From Nemertoderma westbladi (taxonomy: Eukaryota > Xenacoelomorpha > Nemertodermatida > Nemertodermatidae), in the NCBI GenBank assembly GCA_032718475.1, contig JAUCBJ010008019.1, forward strand, positions 17,776-81,775: a stretch of 64,000 nucleotides of DNA, in the 5' to 3' direction. Of the stretch, positions 1 to 12,100 are shown piece after piece. The notes under the pieces are model-generated. The model worked only from the letters and a program-made list of their open reading frames with translations. It searched no databases and was not told the origin of the DNA. Each line of letters starts with the position of its first letter. Within the stretch, counting starts at the first letter, position 1. Both the position numbers and the translations under genes were made by a program.

Positions 1-126
1 TATGTACAATGTACTGTAACCCTACAATAAACTGCTGGTGTATGTAATCCTAATATTTCCCTATTTGTTCTGCCGGATAAAATTCAACAGGAAATACTAG
101 GAAACTATTAGTAACTATTAGATTAT

Positions 127-904
127 TACAAATCTTAGTGAGATTGCATGAAATGTGAAACAGAGATAGTTTCACCTCCCTCCTCCTCCGTGGATGAGCC
201 AGAATTTTTATTTTTGCTTTCAATCTTTAGCTACAAGTGTTTGAAAAATGTGTCTCCGACGATATTTCACAGGTCACACACAGTGCAATCATTCTTCAAC
301 CTTAGAGTGATTTGATGGTACCAATAGAAAGCTGCCCATGTAAGGATTCCAAATATGTAACATAATCTAAATTTCGTTGAAAACTGCTGAGATATGAGCG
401 TTCAAATGTTGCATGGTTTTGCATCTGCATGAGGCTATTTTATTCTATTAAATAAAAATACCATATTCTAGAACATTTTGTTTATTTATGAATAGCTAAG
501 CAATAGTATAATTAAAGAGGCATTGCATTGTTGCCCAGCTACGTATGGAATAAACAAAATGTTCTAGAACATTGTGTATTTCTTAAATATAATAAAATAG
601 CCCCGCGCAGGTGCAACACAATGCAACTTTCGAACGCCCATATCTCAGCTATTTTTCAACGAAAATCAAATTGTGTTACATATTTGGAATCCTTGCATGA
701 CAAGCTTTCCATTGGTACCAACAAACAACTATAATGTCGAAGAATGATTGCACTGTGACCTGTGAAAAATAGCCGGAGACACCTTTTTCAAACGCTTGTA
801 GCTAAAGATTGAAAACAAAAATAAAAATTCTGGCTCACCCACGGAGGAGGAGGGAGGTGAAACTATCTCTGTTTCAAATTTCATGCAATCTCATTAAGAT
901 TTGT
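127..904. repeat. Long inverted-repeat (foldback) element, about 0.78 kb
   Basis: Two arms of about 355 bp (127-487 and 549-904) are imperfect reverse complements separated by a loop of about 60 bp (488-548). The outer ends begin tacaaatctta and the inner ends meet at ttctagaacattttg. I see no coding sequence for a transposase and no clear target-site duplication. A G-rich run at about 915-940 follows the right arm. The arms have diverged by scattered substitutions, so this is not a recent palindrome. It could be a foldback-type nonautonomous DNA transposon or an inverted duplication. The small ORF-like stretches inside are incidental. Confidence 0.8.
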
Positions 905-1098
905 AGAAAAATTTGGGGGGGGGGGGGGTGGGGTGGGGGCATGTACCTGAATAACGACACTATATTCCAGGACATGGTGTATTTGAATGTTAACTTACAA
1001 CATAATTTCTCCCACCCAAGTCTCTTATTTTTTATTGGATAATTTAATTATCCTACTATAAGCTACTAGGTGCAGTTATGGTTGGTTGATGGTTTTGT

Positions 1099-1590
1099 TT
1101 GTGTCTATACGATTCGCGGCTCCAACCCCAACGAACGTTACCCTCGTATACGATAGAACGCCATATTGGATGGATATCCGTTCTAGATTGCGGTAAATCC
1201 GTCCCTATCGGGAGAGTGAAGCGGCTGTACCAAGGCGGATCTACGTATTACTTAGTTCCTTTAGAAGAAGATGATAAACATTATCTCGGAGTTTATCATC
1301 CGGTTGGTGGAAGGAAAGTATCCCAATTGGGTGCGGTGCCGGTAGACAGGTTCGGTGGGTTGGCTGTTGGAACCTATAAAGGATTATTTGTGTCCGAACC
1401 TGTCCGTAACTGTTGGGTTTATATTAAACTATTACTCAATCAGCTCAACTATCCGTTAAAGTTTACCAACTATTACCGGTATAATTCTTTACTAAAACAA
1501 TATATCAACCCTATCGTGGTATCTTCGCAACATATAATGAATTTAATAAATATTACTAAACGTTACTTTTTATGGACAATATTAATGTAA
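1099..1590 (+). CDS. Unrecognised ORF, possible exon of a host gene
   Basis: The frame is open from just after a TGA at 1087-1089 to a TAA at 1588-1590, about 166 codons. The first two thirds look protein-like: Gly/Tyr-rich with residues such as GRVKRLYQGGSTYYLVPLEE and LGVYHPVGGRKVSQLGAVP. The last 50 codons are AT-rich and may be read-through. There is no convincing ATG start. AG dinucleotides at about 1153 and 1190 could be splice acceptors, and a GT near 1481 (after taccg) could be a donor. I do not recognise a domain. It may be an exon of a gene extending upstream, or a relic of a mobile element. It lies between two foldback elements. Confidence 0.3.
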   Translation: MCLYDSRLQPQRTLPSYTIERHIGWISVLDCGKSVPIGRVKRLYQGGSTYYLVPLEEDDKHYLGVYHPVGGRKVSQLGAVPVDRFGGLAVGTYKGLFVSEPVRNCWVYIKLLLNQLNYPLKFTNYYRYNSLLKQYINPIVVSSQHIMNLINITKRYFLWTILM

Positions 1591-2688
1591 TTAATTCAAT
1601 TTTGATTCAATATATTTATTTATTTTTTTGATTCTCAAAATAGAATATAAAATATACACTACATGAACCAACCGATGACAGAACGATAGTAGTGGAGGTT
1701 TGGTCCTCTTTGTGACACTTGGACCTCACTGACACCCATTGGGTGTCATATGGCACCCTATTATCACCCTATGAGTGTTATTGGGTGTCATTGGCGCCAG
1801 ACTATCTGGGTGACACCTCCTAATTAGGCTAATTAGACCCTAATTGACAGGTGTCATCAATTAATTAGTACAATTAAACCCTAATAGGTAGGTGCCTTAT
1901 GACTCCTAATTAGGGTTTAATTGATTATCCTAATTAATCAGACTGATTAGCGCCCTGACACGCAATGGTTATCGATCAGTGTTGTCCAAGTGTCACAAAG
2001 ATGACCAAAGGGTGTCATAAGTGACACCGATGCTCTTTTATTTATTGGCACTTATTTATTTCTATTTAATTTTAATTTATTTATTTGTATTTAATTTTAG
2101 ATTTACCAATAATTAGTTTTATATATTACTCTGTAAATGACCTCATTGACTTTCATCTCGTTATACTTAGCCCTAGGGTATACAGCTCCCCTACTGGTAA
2201 CTAATTACTCTTATCTATATCCAGACAGCTTTATTGTTGACCTTTGACACCCAATTAGCTTTAACCAAGCAACAGGTTATTAATAGTAGTTGGATCCAAG
2301 CGCCCTGCCCCCCCTCTCGTGACACCTCTGATTACTAATTACTCTTACCTATATCCAGCCGTCTGCAGTTCCATAGTCTGCCGCTAGAGGGCGTATTATC
2401 TGAAAATTAACATCTTCTCTAACTTTGTTATTTTCATTCCGATTAGGTTTAAACTCGGTAGATATCTACTACGGCATAGGCCATATCTTTTGCGGAGTCA
2501 CAGAGTAGTCTGAAGTTCCCCTGTCTGCCGTTAGAGGGCGTATTATTTGAAAATTAACATCTTATCTAGCTTTGTTATTTACACTCCGCAAAACCATTAA
2601 GCCATATTGCTTAAGAGTTCTGAGGGGCGAGCCATGAGGAAAGATGTTTGAGACTTGTTTAGATATATTATTACTTAATTTTGCCTCT

Positions 2689-2932
2689 CTGTGCCTCAGT
2701 GAGGCATAGTCTATGCCTCAGTGCCTCAGTGAGGCATAGTCTGTGCCTCAGTGAGGCATAGTCTGTGCCTCAGTGAGGCATAGCCTGTGCCTAAGTGAGG
2801 CATAGTCTGTGCCTCGGTGAGGCATAGTCTGTGCCTCAGTGAGGCATAGTATGTGCCTCAGTGAGGCATAGTATGTGCCTCAGTGAGGCAGAGGCATAGT
2901 CTGTGCCTCAGTGAGGCATAGTCTGTGTCTCA
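2689..2932. repeat. 22-bp palindromic tandem array in the foldback loop
   Basis: About eleven copies of a 22-bp unit, gtgcctcagtgaggcatagt plus two bases. Each contains the perfect 15-bp palindrome tgcctcagtgaggca. The copies are nearly identical, with one or two point differences and a partial duplication near 2890. Confidence 0.9.
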
Positions 2933-3022
2933 GTCCTAAAACTCGAGACTTTAGGAGTGCCTCAGGTCTTAAATCAGAGTCTTACAAATTCGAACGTCAA
3001 CGAACACGTTCGAACGTTACTG

Positions 3023-3094
3023 TTCCACCTTCGTGTAGTGGTTGCATTGAATTCACATCTCCCGTAGGTCATGGGTTCGATCCCCGCATGGACC
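3023..3094 (+). other. tRNA-like segment (possible tRNA-derived SINE head)
   Basis: A box-A-like stretch (cgtgtagtgg, 3032-3041) is followed about 33 bp later by a good box B (ggttcgatccc, 3074-3084), which is tRNA spacing for an internal RNA polymerase III promoter. The T-arm can pair as three G-C pairs plus one wobble. The acceptor stem is weak (tcca/tgga), so it is more likely a tRNA-derived SINE head or tRNA pseudogene than a functional tRNA. It sits in the loop of the large foldback element. Confidence 0.45.
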
Positions 3095-4092
3095 AGGTCA
3101 GTTTTCGTTCGGTCAGCAATAGGTCTAACTTTGCAAAATGCAGTATTATTGCATAGTAACCAATTCATGGCTACTGTATGGTTTTCATTTTGAGACATTT
3201 CGCCCTCTAGCGGCAGACTGGGGAACTTCAGACTACTCTGTAACTCCGCAAAAGATATAGCCAATATTGTAATAGATACCGACTGGGGGGTCAAAATTAA
3301 GTAATAATATATCTAAATAAGTCTCAAACATCTTGCCTCATGGCTCGCCCCTCAGAACTCTTTAAGCAATATGGCTTCATGGTTTTGCGGATTGTAAATA
3401 ACAAAGCTAGAGAAGATGTTAATTTTCAAATAATACGCCCTCTAGCGGCAGACAGGGGAACTTTAGACTACTCTGTTACTCCGCAAAAGATATGCCCTAT
3501 GCCGTAGTAGATGCCTATCGAGTTTAAACCTATTCGGAATGAAAATAACAAAGTTAGAGAAGATGTTAATTGTCAGATAATGCGCCCTCTAGCGGCAGAC
3601 TATGGAACTGCAGACGGCTGGATATAGGTAAGAGTAATTAGTAAACAGAGGTGTCACGAGAGGAGGGGCGGGGCGCTTGGATCCAACTATTATTAATAAC
3701 CTGTTGCTTGGTTAAAGCTAATTAGGGGTCAAAGGTCAACGATAAAGCTGTCTGGATATAGATAAGAGTAATTAGTTACCAGTAGGGGAGCTGTATACCC
3801 TAGGGCTAAGTATAACGAGATGAAAGTCAATGAGGTCATTTACAGAGTAATATATAAAACTACTTATTGGTAAATCTAAAATTGTAATATTATGGGTTTG
3901 TTCAACAGTTAGGGTTAGTTGCAATTAATTTCATTTCCAATTGCCAATTCATTTCCAATTAATTTAAATCTAAAATTAAATACAAATAAATAAATAAAAA
4001 TTAAATAGAAATAAATAAGTACCAATAAATAAAAGAGCAGCGGTGTCACTTATGACACCCTTTGGCCATCTTTGTGACACTTTGACAACACT

Positions 4093-4105
4093 GATATAAC
4101 CATTG
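4093..4105. repeat. Target-site duplication, left copy, of RTE1 copy 1
   Basis: gatataaccattg occurs here and again at 7870-7882, immediately after the (TAG)n tail of the LINE. The uninterrupted left foldback arm carries the single-copy equivalent (about 1964-1978, reverse complement), which confirms insertion into the right arm. Confidence 0.9.
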
Positions 4106-4110
4106 TTGTT

Positions 4111-7100
4111 GTCAGGTCAGGTATTCTAGGTCATTGATCAAGAAAACTTGCCACCTCCATGCAGCATAAAGGAGGTGCCACCTGTAGCTGCATAGACCCT
4201 CTTACTAGGGCAAATCTGGTCCTGTAACTAGGACCCCCTTCGTTCTGGGATAAGGACGCCCTTGGTCCTGGATTAAGGACCCATATACTTGGCTGCAGGG
4301 GTATATGGCCTGACCAGGCAGATGGTGATCTACCAATGACTGGTCAGGAGTAGAGTGTTCTCATGTCCACTCTGAGAGCACTTCACTGCGACCTGCACCT
4401 GGCAGCAAGGGTACAGGGCATGACCCAGCAGATGAGCTGCAACAGCCAATGGTGGGTCATGTACGCCAGAGTAGATATGGGTGATGGGCCTCATATCTGA
4501 CTCCATTGCGACACCCACCCTGTGGAATGGCAAACCAGGGTGTGGTATTTGCCCCGAGAGCTGACTCGGCAAAAAAGCACCCCCCAACCCCCACTATGGA
4601 TTACATTAGCAATGCGGAGGTCCGGCCACTAGAGGCCAGTGGAATTACCGGACACAATCGGCCTCACAGGCGTCAGTTAACTCCTGACCGGCTGCCTGTC
4701 TCACCCCCTACTGGAGAGAGAGCAGCCAACAATTCTTTGAGTCCCTTTCCTGATGACCTTTCTGGCCCAAACCCTGGGTCACCAGGGAGGCCAGATTGTG
4801 ATGGGGAGAGGGATTCTGGAGTTGGAGGATACTCTCATGTTCCACCCCGACCAACAAAGCCATTGGTGAATCTGAGGCAAGTCACTAGACTAGCCTCAGT
4901 AAACACCCTAACACTCGGGTCCCCAATGCGACAAGGTGAGCTGACTGCCTTGGCAGATAAGCTTTCTCTTAGCGCAGTGGGTGTTCAAGAGCACCGAATG
5001 CAGACTGGACAGACTGATGAGGTTCTGATTAAGGACATGGGGGGCGGTTAGCGACTCGCCCTCGCGTCAGCAGATGATAGTGGCAATGGTGGAATTGGTC
5101 TATTGATGAATCCAACTGCACATGCAGCATTGGACAAAATAGACCAAATCTCTAACCGCATCATCCGTTGCCACTTCTCATGTTCTGGAAGACTGGCTAA
5201 GAAGTTTCCTAAGGTGGTTCTGATTGTGTGCTACTCTCCAACTAGTGTTGCCCCTGTAGAGGAGGTGGAAAATTTCTACCACAATCTACAAGCAGCTACT
5301 GATGGAGTGGATCAGCATGCATTCTTAACATTCCTAGGAGACTTTAATGCAAGTCTGCATCAATCACCTACATTGCCCTGGGTCTATAGCAATAGTGTTA
5401 ACCGAAATTCTGTCCATCTTCAGGATTTTATCTCTGGAAATGGATTGTTTTCGGCTGGAACCCAGTTCAAGAAGCGAACTGGAAAGCTATGGACTCATAG
5501 TGGACCCAGTGGTCACAAGTCCCAGATAGACCATATTCTGTTTCGTAGGAAATACAGGAGCTCTATACAAGACTGTAATGCATTTACACTTCGACCCTTC
5601 TCCAGTGATCACCGCCTTATTGTGGCCAAGGTAAGACTTGGTCTGCGTGCTAGCAGAACAACGAAATCTGCCTTGCCGCGGCATGACTGGTCCTCTCTGT
5701 TGCAACAGCCAAGTGTGAGATCCAGCTTCACACTACAGCTGAGCAACAGGTATGAGGCTCTTGCCTCTGAGGCGGCAGATCACTGTGAGGGCTATACTGC
5801 CTTTACAGAAGCAGTTAAGTTAGCAGCTGCAGAAACAGTTCCTGTATACCCTCGAAACAGGAAAAGGGCCCCCTGGACTGACAACAAAATTCAGAAGTGC
5901 CGAAATGACCTTCATAAGGCGCAGAAAGAGTCCCGACTCAAACAGACTACAGCGGCCAAGAATGCAGTTAAGGCTGCATCTAGGTCCCTGAACAGGCAGT
6001 ACTCTGTTAATCTACAGGAGCTAATAAACCAACACAACAGGTTGATGCCATCAATGATGCTGACGACAGCAGGCAATCATCCCTGGCATGGAAATCGATC
6101 AACTTGCTTACTGGGCGGAAAAGCCAACCAACAACCAAGGTTAAGGCTGAATCACCAGCCGATCGCCTCAATGGTTGGAAGGCCCACTTTGAAAAGCTCC
6201 TCAATAATGACAGGGTTTTGCCTGATAACTTTATAGAAGTAAAAGTGTCTGAGTCTGTACTCCCAGATATTCCCATTGGCGATATCTCCTTTGCAGAAGT
6301 GAAGGCTGCTGCAAAGAGCATTAAGACCAATCGTGCCAGTGGAGTAGATGGTGTTCCCCCTGAGGTCTTTAAAATACCTGAGTGTTTAAAGCTCATCTAT
6401 CCCATCATAGTAGACATGTACCGAACAACAAGAGTCCCACAAGAAATGAAAACAAATAAGTTGGTGCCAGTTCCCAAGAAGGGCAACCTAACACTCTATG
6501 GTTCTTTTCGGGGAATCTCATTGATCTCGATTGCTGCAAAGCTATACAATAGGATTCTATTAAATCGCATCAGGGCTCCCATTGAGAGACTGCTCCGTGG
6601 AAATCAGAATGGGTTCCGTAAAGGTCGTGGGACCATGGAGCCCATTTTGGCACTTAGAAGGATAATTGAAGAATTATCAAAAAAGAAAGACAGGCATCTG
6701 GCTGTTATCTTTGTTGACTTCTTCAAGGCCTTTGATTCAGTCTCTCGCTCACGTATGTTCAGCATACTTTCATTATATGGGATTCCTGATGAAATTATTG
6801 CAGCAATCAGATCAGTATACGATGGTTCGACAACATTTGTGTCTACTGTTGACGGTGACACAGAACCATTTGAAGTGTTATGGGGTGTCCTCCAAGGAGA
6901 CACACTTGCACCATTCTTGTTCATTATTGTGGTTGACTATGTTCTACGCATGTCCTTAGATCATCATAATGATGATGGGGTGATGATAACTCCACCTACT
7001 GGCTCCAGAAGTCGAGGAAATCCTGCCAAGTACCTAACTGATCTAGACTTTGCTGATGACTTAGGAGTACTCTCAGAATCATTAGATGGAGCCCAACGGC

Positions 7101-7869
7101 TCCTCAGCTCATTAGAACATGCTGCTTCTAGTGTTGGTCTTTTTATTAACTCCAGAAAGACCAAAATTCTGACCGTTAACTTTGAAAGTCCGCTGCAAGT
7201 CTCTGATCGGATGAGCATAAGCTCAAAGGATGGTATGCTTGAGCATGTGGACGACTTCTTTTACCTGGGATCATGGATCCGGAAGTCAGGTGAGGACCTT
7301 CGAATACGTAAGGGAAAGGCATGGGCAGCCTTGAATAGGCTTTCCAGGATTTGGAAGTCACCGAGAATTAATCGGAAACTTAAGGTCCGATTATTTAGAG
7401 CAGCAGTAGTTCCAGTACTCCTCTACGGGAGTCCATGCTGGGCTCTAACTGCTGAGGACACCAAATCTCTGGATGGCACATTCACAAGAATGCTACGCCG
7501 GGTTCATTGTGTCAAGTACAATGCACACATCTCCAACCAGACACTATATAACATTGGAGGTGTCTCATTGGTTCCCCCAAGCTTGACACTAGAACAAAAT
7601 CGCCTCCGCTTTGCAGGACATTGCTTTCGCCGTCAGGACCAGCCAGTGCATAATCTTGTACTTTGGCAGCCTCATGGAGTGAATAAGCATGGTGGACAGC
7701 CCATGACTTTCTTGAGACGCATCTTAAAGGACACTGGCCTTAAAGATGCGGATGATCTAGCAAATGCCATGGGTGATAGGGAGTTGTGGCGGTGCAATTT
7801 TGTTGACAAGCCGGCACAGCATTCTTAAAAATGCAGCTGCAATGCAGCATGCCGATCCTAGTAGTAGTA
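4111..7869 (+). mobile_element. RTE1 LINE copy 1, essentially full length
   Basis: This is a non-LTR retrotransposon of the RTE type: one ORF with an N-terminal APE-like endonuclease and a reverse transcriptase, a short 3' UTR (about 30 bp) and a (TAG)n tail instead of poly(A). The 5' end is shared with the copy at 19855 (gtcaggtcaggtattctagg), so about 0.4 kb of 5' UTR is present. The 3' UTR contains the self-complementary tgcagctgca. A 13-bp target-site duplication flanks it. It reads in the same direction as the host gene that follows. Confidence 0.93.
4527..7828 (+). pseudogene. RTE1 endonuclease-reverse transcriptase ORF, disabled
   Basis: The polyprotein would nick target DNA and copy its own RNA. 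Visible motifs in order: endonuclease GVQEHRM, GDFNASL and SSDHRL; RT motif A FVDFFKAFDSV, motif B region QGDTLAPFLF, catalytic FADD in LDFADDLGVLS, and the C-terminal LFRAAVVPVLLYGSPCW segment. Possible starts are ATG 4527 or ATG 4596. Two lesions break it: TAG at 5049-5051, where the copy near 22187 has TGG (Trp), and a 5-bp insertion near 6031-6036, where the other copies read aaaccaacaggttg. From about 6104 to the TAA at 7826-7828 the frame is intact. Confidence 0.92.
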
Positions 7870-7882
7870 GATATAACCATTG
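7870..7882. repeat. Target-site duplication, right copy, of RTE1 copy 1
   Basis: gatataaccattg, identical to 4093-4105. The foldback arm resumes at once with cgtgtcagggcgctaatcag. Confidence 0.9.
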
Positions 7883-8160
7883 CGTGTCAGGGCGCTAATC
7901 AGTCTCATTAATTAGGATAATCAATAAAAACCCTAATTAGGAGTCATAAGACCCCTAATTGGGGTTTAATTGTACTAATTAATTGATGACACCTGTCAAT
8001 TAGGGTCTAATTAGCCTAATTAGGAGGTGCCACCCAGACAGTCTGGCGCCAATGACACCCAATGACACCCTATGGATGATAATTGGGTGTCATATGACAC
8101 CCAATGGGTGTCAGTGAGGTCCAAGTGTCACAAAGAGGATCAAACCTCTACTAATATCGA

Positions 8161-8800
<640 letters not shown>

Positions 8801-8984
8801 TATTTCAAATGTTTCAAATAGCTAATTTAATGTAATTTTTTAAACGGCGCGCATACCCCTACAGCCCATATCCTGTAGGGGAAATAATACAGAAAACAAT
8901 AATAGATTATAGACATTTAGTAGAAAGTCAGTGTTCTAGCGGCTGAATTATTGTTTCCTATTATTATATTATATTTCTTCACAG

Positions 8985-9160
8985 AATCGTTTTACGATGA
9001 TGTATTTGCACGAATTATGGTCGTATGTGTATTGCAAATCAGATGTTGGCATGTTTTGTAGCCTTGTTCTTCTTACCTTCGATAATTCTACATTATCTTT
9101 GAACATTGTCTCCGGTAACTTTACATTATCCGCTAACGTCAAAAAAGAAATTATAAACAG
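8985..9160 (+). CDS. Exon 1 (first visible) of the predicted gene
   Basis: A pyrimidine-rich acceptor (tatttcttcacag) precedes it and the donor is acag|gtttgt. The frame is open through all 176 bp, phase 0 to phase 2. It contains MMYLHELWSYVY near its start; this ATG at 8997 could even be the initiator if the acceptor is not used. Confidence 0.4.
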
Positions 9161-12100
9161 GTTTGTAAAGTTGCAATATATAAATCTTAAATAAACTAGA
9201 AAAGCAGGCAATCTGGCTGTAAACGAAACTCTCTAAACTCAATTCGAAATTTAAGATTATACAAAAAAAACATATCAGAGATTGAACCCAGTTCTGAGTT
9301 ACCAGAGTGAGCTACCAGAGTGAGCCTCCAGAGTGAGCTACCAGAGTGAGATACCAGGGTGAGCTACCAGAGTAGGCTACCAGAGTGAGCTACCAGAGTG
9401 AGCTACCAGAGTGGACCCAGTGGTCACAAGTCCCAGATAGACCATATTCTGTTTCGTAGGAAATACAGGAGCTCTATACAAGACTGTAATGCATTTACAC
9501 TTCGACCCTTCTCCAGTGATCACCGCCTTATTGTGGCCAAGGTAAGACTTAGTCTGCGTGCTAGCAGAACAACGAAATCTGCCTTGCCGCGGCATGACTG
9601 GTCCTCTCTGTTGCAACAGCCAAGTGTGAGATCCAGCTTCACACTACAGCTGAGCAACAGGTATGAGGCTATTGCCTCTGAGGCGGCAGATCACTGTGAG
9701 GGCTATACTGCCTTTACAGAAGCAGTTAAGTTAGCAGCTGCAGAAACAGTTCCTGTATACCCTCGAAACAGGAAAAGGGCCCCCTGGACTGACAACAAAA
9801 TTCAGAAGTGCCGAAATGACCTTCATAAGGCGCAGAAAGAGTCCCGACTCGAACAGACTACAGCGGCCAAGAATGCAGTCAAGGCTGCATCTAGGTCCCT
9901 GAACAGGCAGTACTCTGTTAATCTACAGGAGCTAATAAACCAACAGGTTGATGCCATCAATGATGCTGACGACAGCAGGCAATCATCCCAGGCATGGAAA
10001 TCAATCAATCTGCTTACTGGGCGGAAAAGCCAACCAACCACCAAGGTTAAGGCTGAATCACCAGCCGATCGCCTCAATGGTTGGAAAGCCCACTTTGAAA
10101 AGCTCCTCAATAATGACAGGGTATTGCCTGATAACTTTATAGAAGTAAAAGTGTCTGAGTCTGTACTCCCAGATATTCCCATTGGCGATATCTCCTTTGC
10201 AGAAGTGAAGGCTGCTGCAAAGAGCATTAAGACCAATCGTGCCAGTGGAGTAGATGGTGTTCCCCCTGAGATCTTTAAAATACCTGAGTGTTTAAAGCTC
10301 ATCTATCCCATCATAGTAGACATGTACCGAACAACAAGAGTCCCACAAGAAATGAAAACAAATAAGTTGGTGCCAGTTCCCAAGAAGGGCAACCTAACAC
10401 TCTATGGTTCTTTTCGGGGAATCTCATTGATCTCGATTGCTGCAAAGCTATACAATAGGATTCTATTAAATCGCATCAGGGATCCCATTGAGAGACTGCT
10501 CCGTGGAAATCAGAATGGGTTCCGTAAAGGTCGTGGGACCATGGAGCCCATTTTGGCACTTAGAAGGATAATTGAAGAATTATCAAAAAAGAAAGACAGG
10601 CATCTGGCTGTTATCTTTGTTGACTTCTTCAAGGCCTTTGATTCAGTCTCTCGCTCACGTATGTTCAGCATACTTTCATTATATGGGATTCCTGATGAAA
10701 TTATTGCAGCAATCAGATCAGTATACGATGGTTCGACAACATTTGTGTCTACTGTTGACGGTGACACAGAACCATTTGAAGTGTTATGGGGCGTCCTCCA
10801 AGGAGACACACTTGCACCATTCTTGTTCATTATTGTGGTTGACTATGTTCTACGCATGTCCTTAGATCATCATAATGATGATGGGGTGATGATAACTCCA
10901 CCTACTGGCTCTAGAAGTCGAGGAAATCCTGCCAAGTACCTAACTGATCTAGACTTTGCTGATGACTTAGGAGTACTCTCAGAATCATTAGAGGGAGCCC
11001 AACGGCTCCTCAGCTCATTAGAACGTGCTGCTTCTAGTGTTGGTCTTTTTATTAACTCCAGAAAGACCAAAATTCTGACCGTTAACTTTGAAAGTCCTCA
11101 GCAAGTCTCTGATCGGATGAGCATAAGCTCAAAGGATGGTATGCTTGAGCATGTGGACGACTTCTGTTACCTGGGATCATGGATCCGGAAGTCAGGTGAG
11201 GACCTTCGAACACGTAAGGGAAAGGCATGGACAGCCTTGAATAGGCTTTCCAGGATTTGGAAATCACCGAGAATTAATCGGAAACTTAAGGTCCGATTAT
11301 TTAGAGCAGCAGTAGTTCCAGTACTCCTCTACGGGAGTCCATGCTGGGCTCTAACTGCTGAGGACACCAAATCTCTGGATGGCACATTCACAAGAATGCT
11401 ACGCCGGGTTCATTGTGTCAAGTACAATGCACACATCTCCAACCAGACACTATATAACATTGGAGGTGTCTCATTGGTTCCCCCAAGCTTGACACTAGAA
11501 CAAAATCGCCTCCGCTTTGCAGGACATTGCTTTCGCCGTGAGGACCAGCCAGTGCATAATCTTGTACTTTGGCAGCCTCATGGAGTGAATAAGCATGGTG
11601 GACAGCCCATGACTTTCTTGAGACGCATCTTAAAGGACACTGGCCTTAAAGATGCGGATGATCTAGCAAATGTCATGGGTGATAGGGAGTTGTGGCGGTG
11701 CAATTTTGTTGACAAGCCGGCACAGCATTCTTAAAAATGCAGCTGCAATGCAGCATGCCGATCCTAGTAGTAGTAGTAGAGCTGCCAGAGTGAGCTACCA
11801 GAGTGAGCTTCCGGAATGAGCTACCAGAGTGAGCTACCAGAGTGAGCTTCCAGAGTGAGCTACCAGAGTGAGCTACCATAGTGAACTATCAGAGTGAGCT
11901 ACCAGAGTGAGCTACCAGAGTGAGCTACCAGAGTGAGCTACCAGAGTGAGCTACCAGAGTGAGCTACCAGAGTGAGATACCAGAGTGAGCTACCAGAGGG
12001 AGCTACCAGAGGGAGCTACCAGAGTAAGATACCAGAGTGAGCTACCAGAGTAAGCTACCAGAGTGAGCTACCAGAGTGAGATACCAGAGTACGCTACCAG

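Larger units (their letters stand above)
1684..8159. repeat. Large foldback element with ~1 kb arms, split by an RTE LINE
   Basis: The left arm (1684-2682) is the reverse complement of the right arm, which lies in two pieces, 3293-4105 and 7883-8159. Outer ends match as gaggtttggtcctctttgtg on the left and its complement near 8150 on the right. Without the inserted LINE the element is about 2.7 kb. Each arm carries direct subrepeats built around gccctctagcggcagac with flanking AT-rich sequence (about 2370-2440 and 2520-2585 on the left; 3190-3260, 3430-3500 and 3580-3610 on the right). The loop (2683-3292) holds a 22-bp tandem array and a tRNA-like segment. No transposase frame is visible, so the element is presumably nonautonomous. 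Confidence 0.85.

Noticed and set aside
6604-6924. Antisense frames of ~100 codons recurring in each RTE1 copy
   Set aside because: They recur only because the LINE recurs; the sense strand carries the conserved RT motifs.
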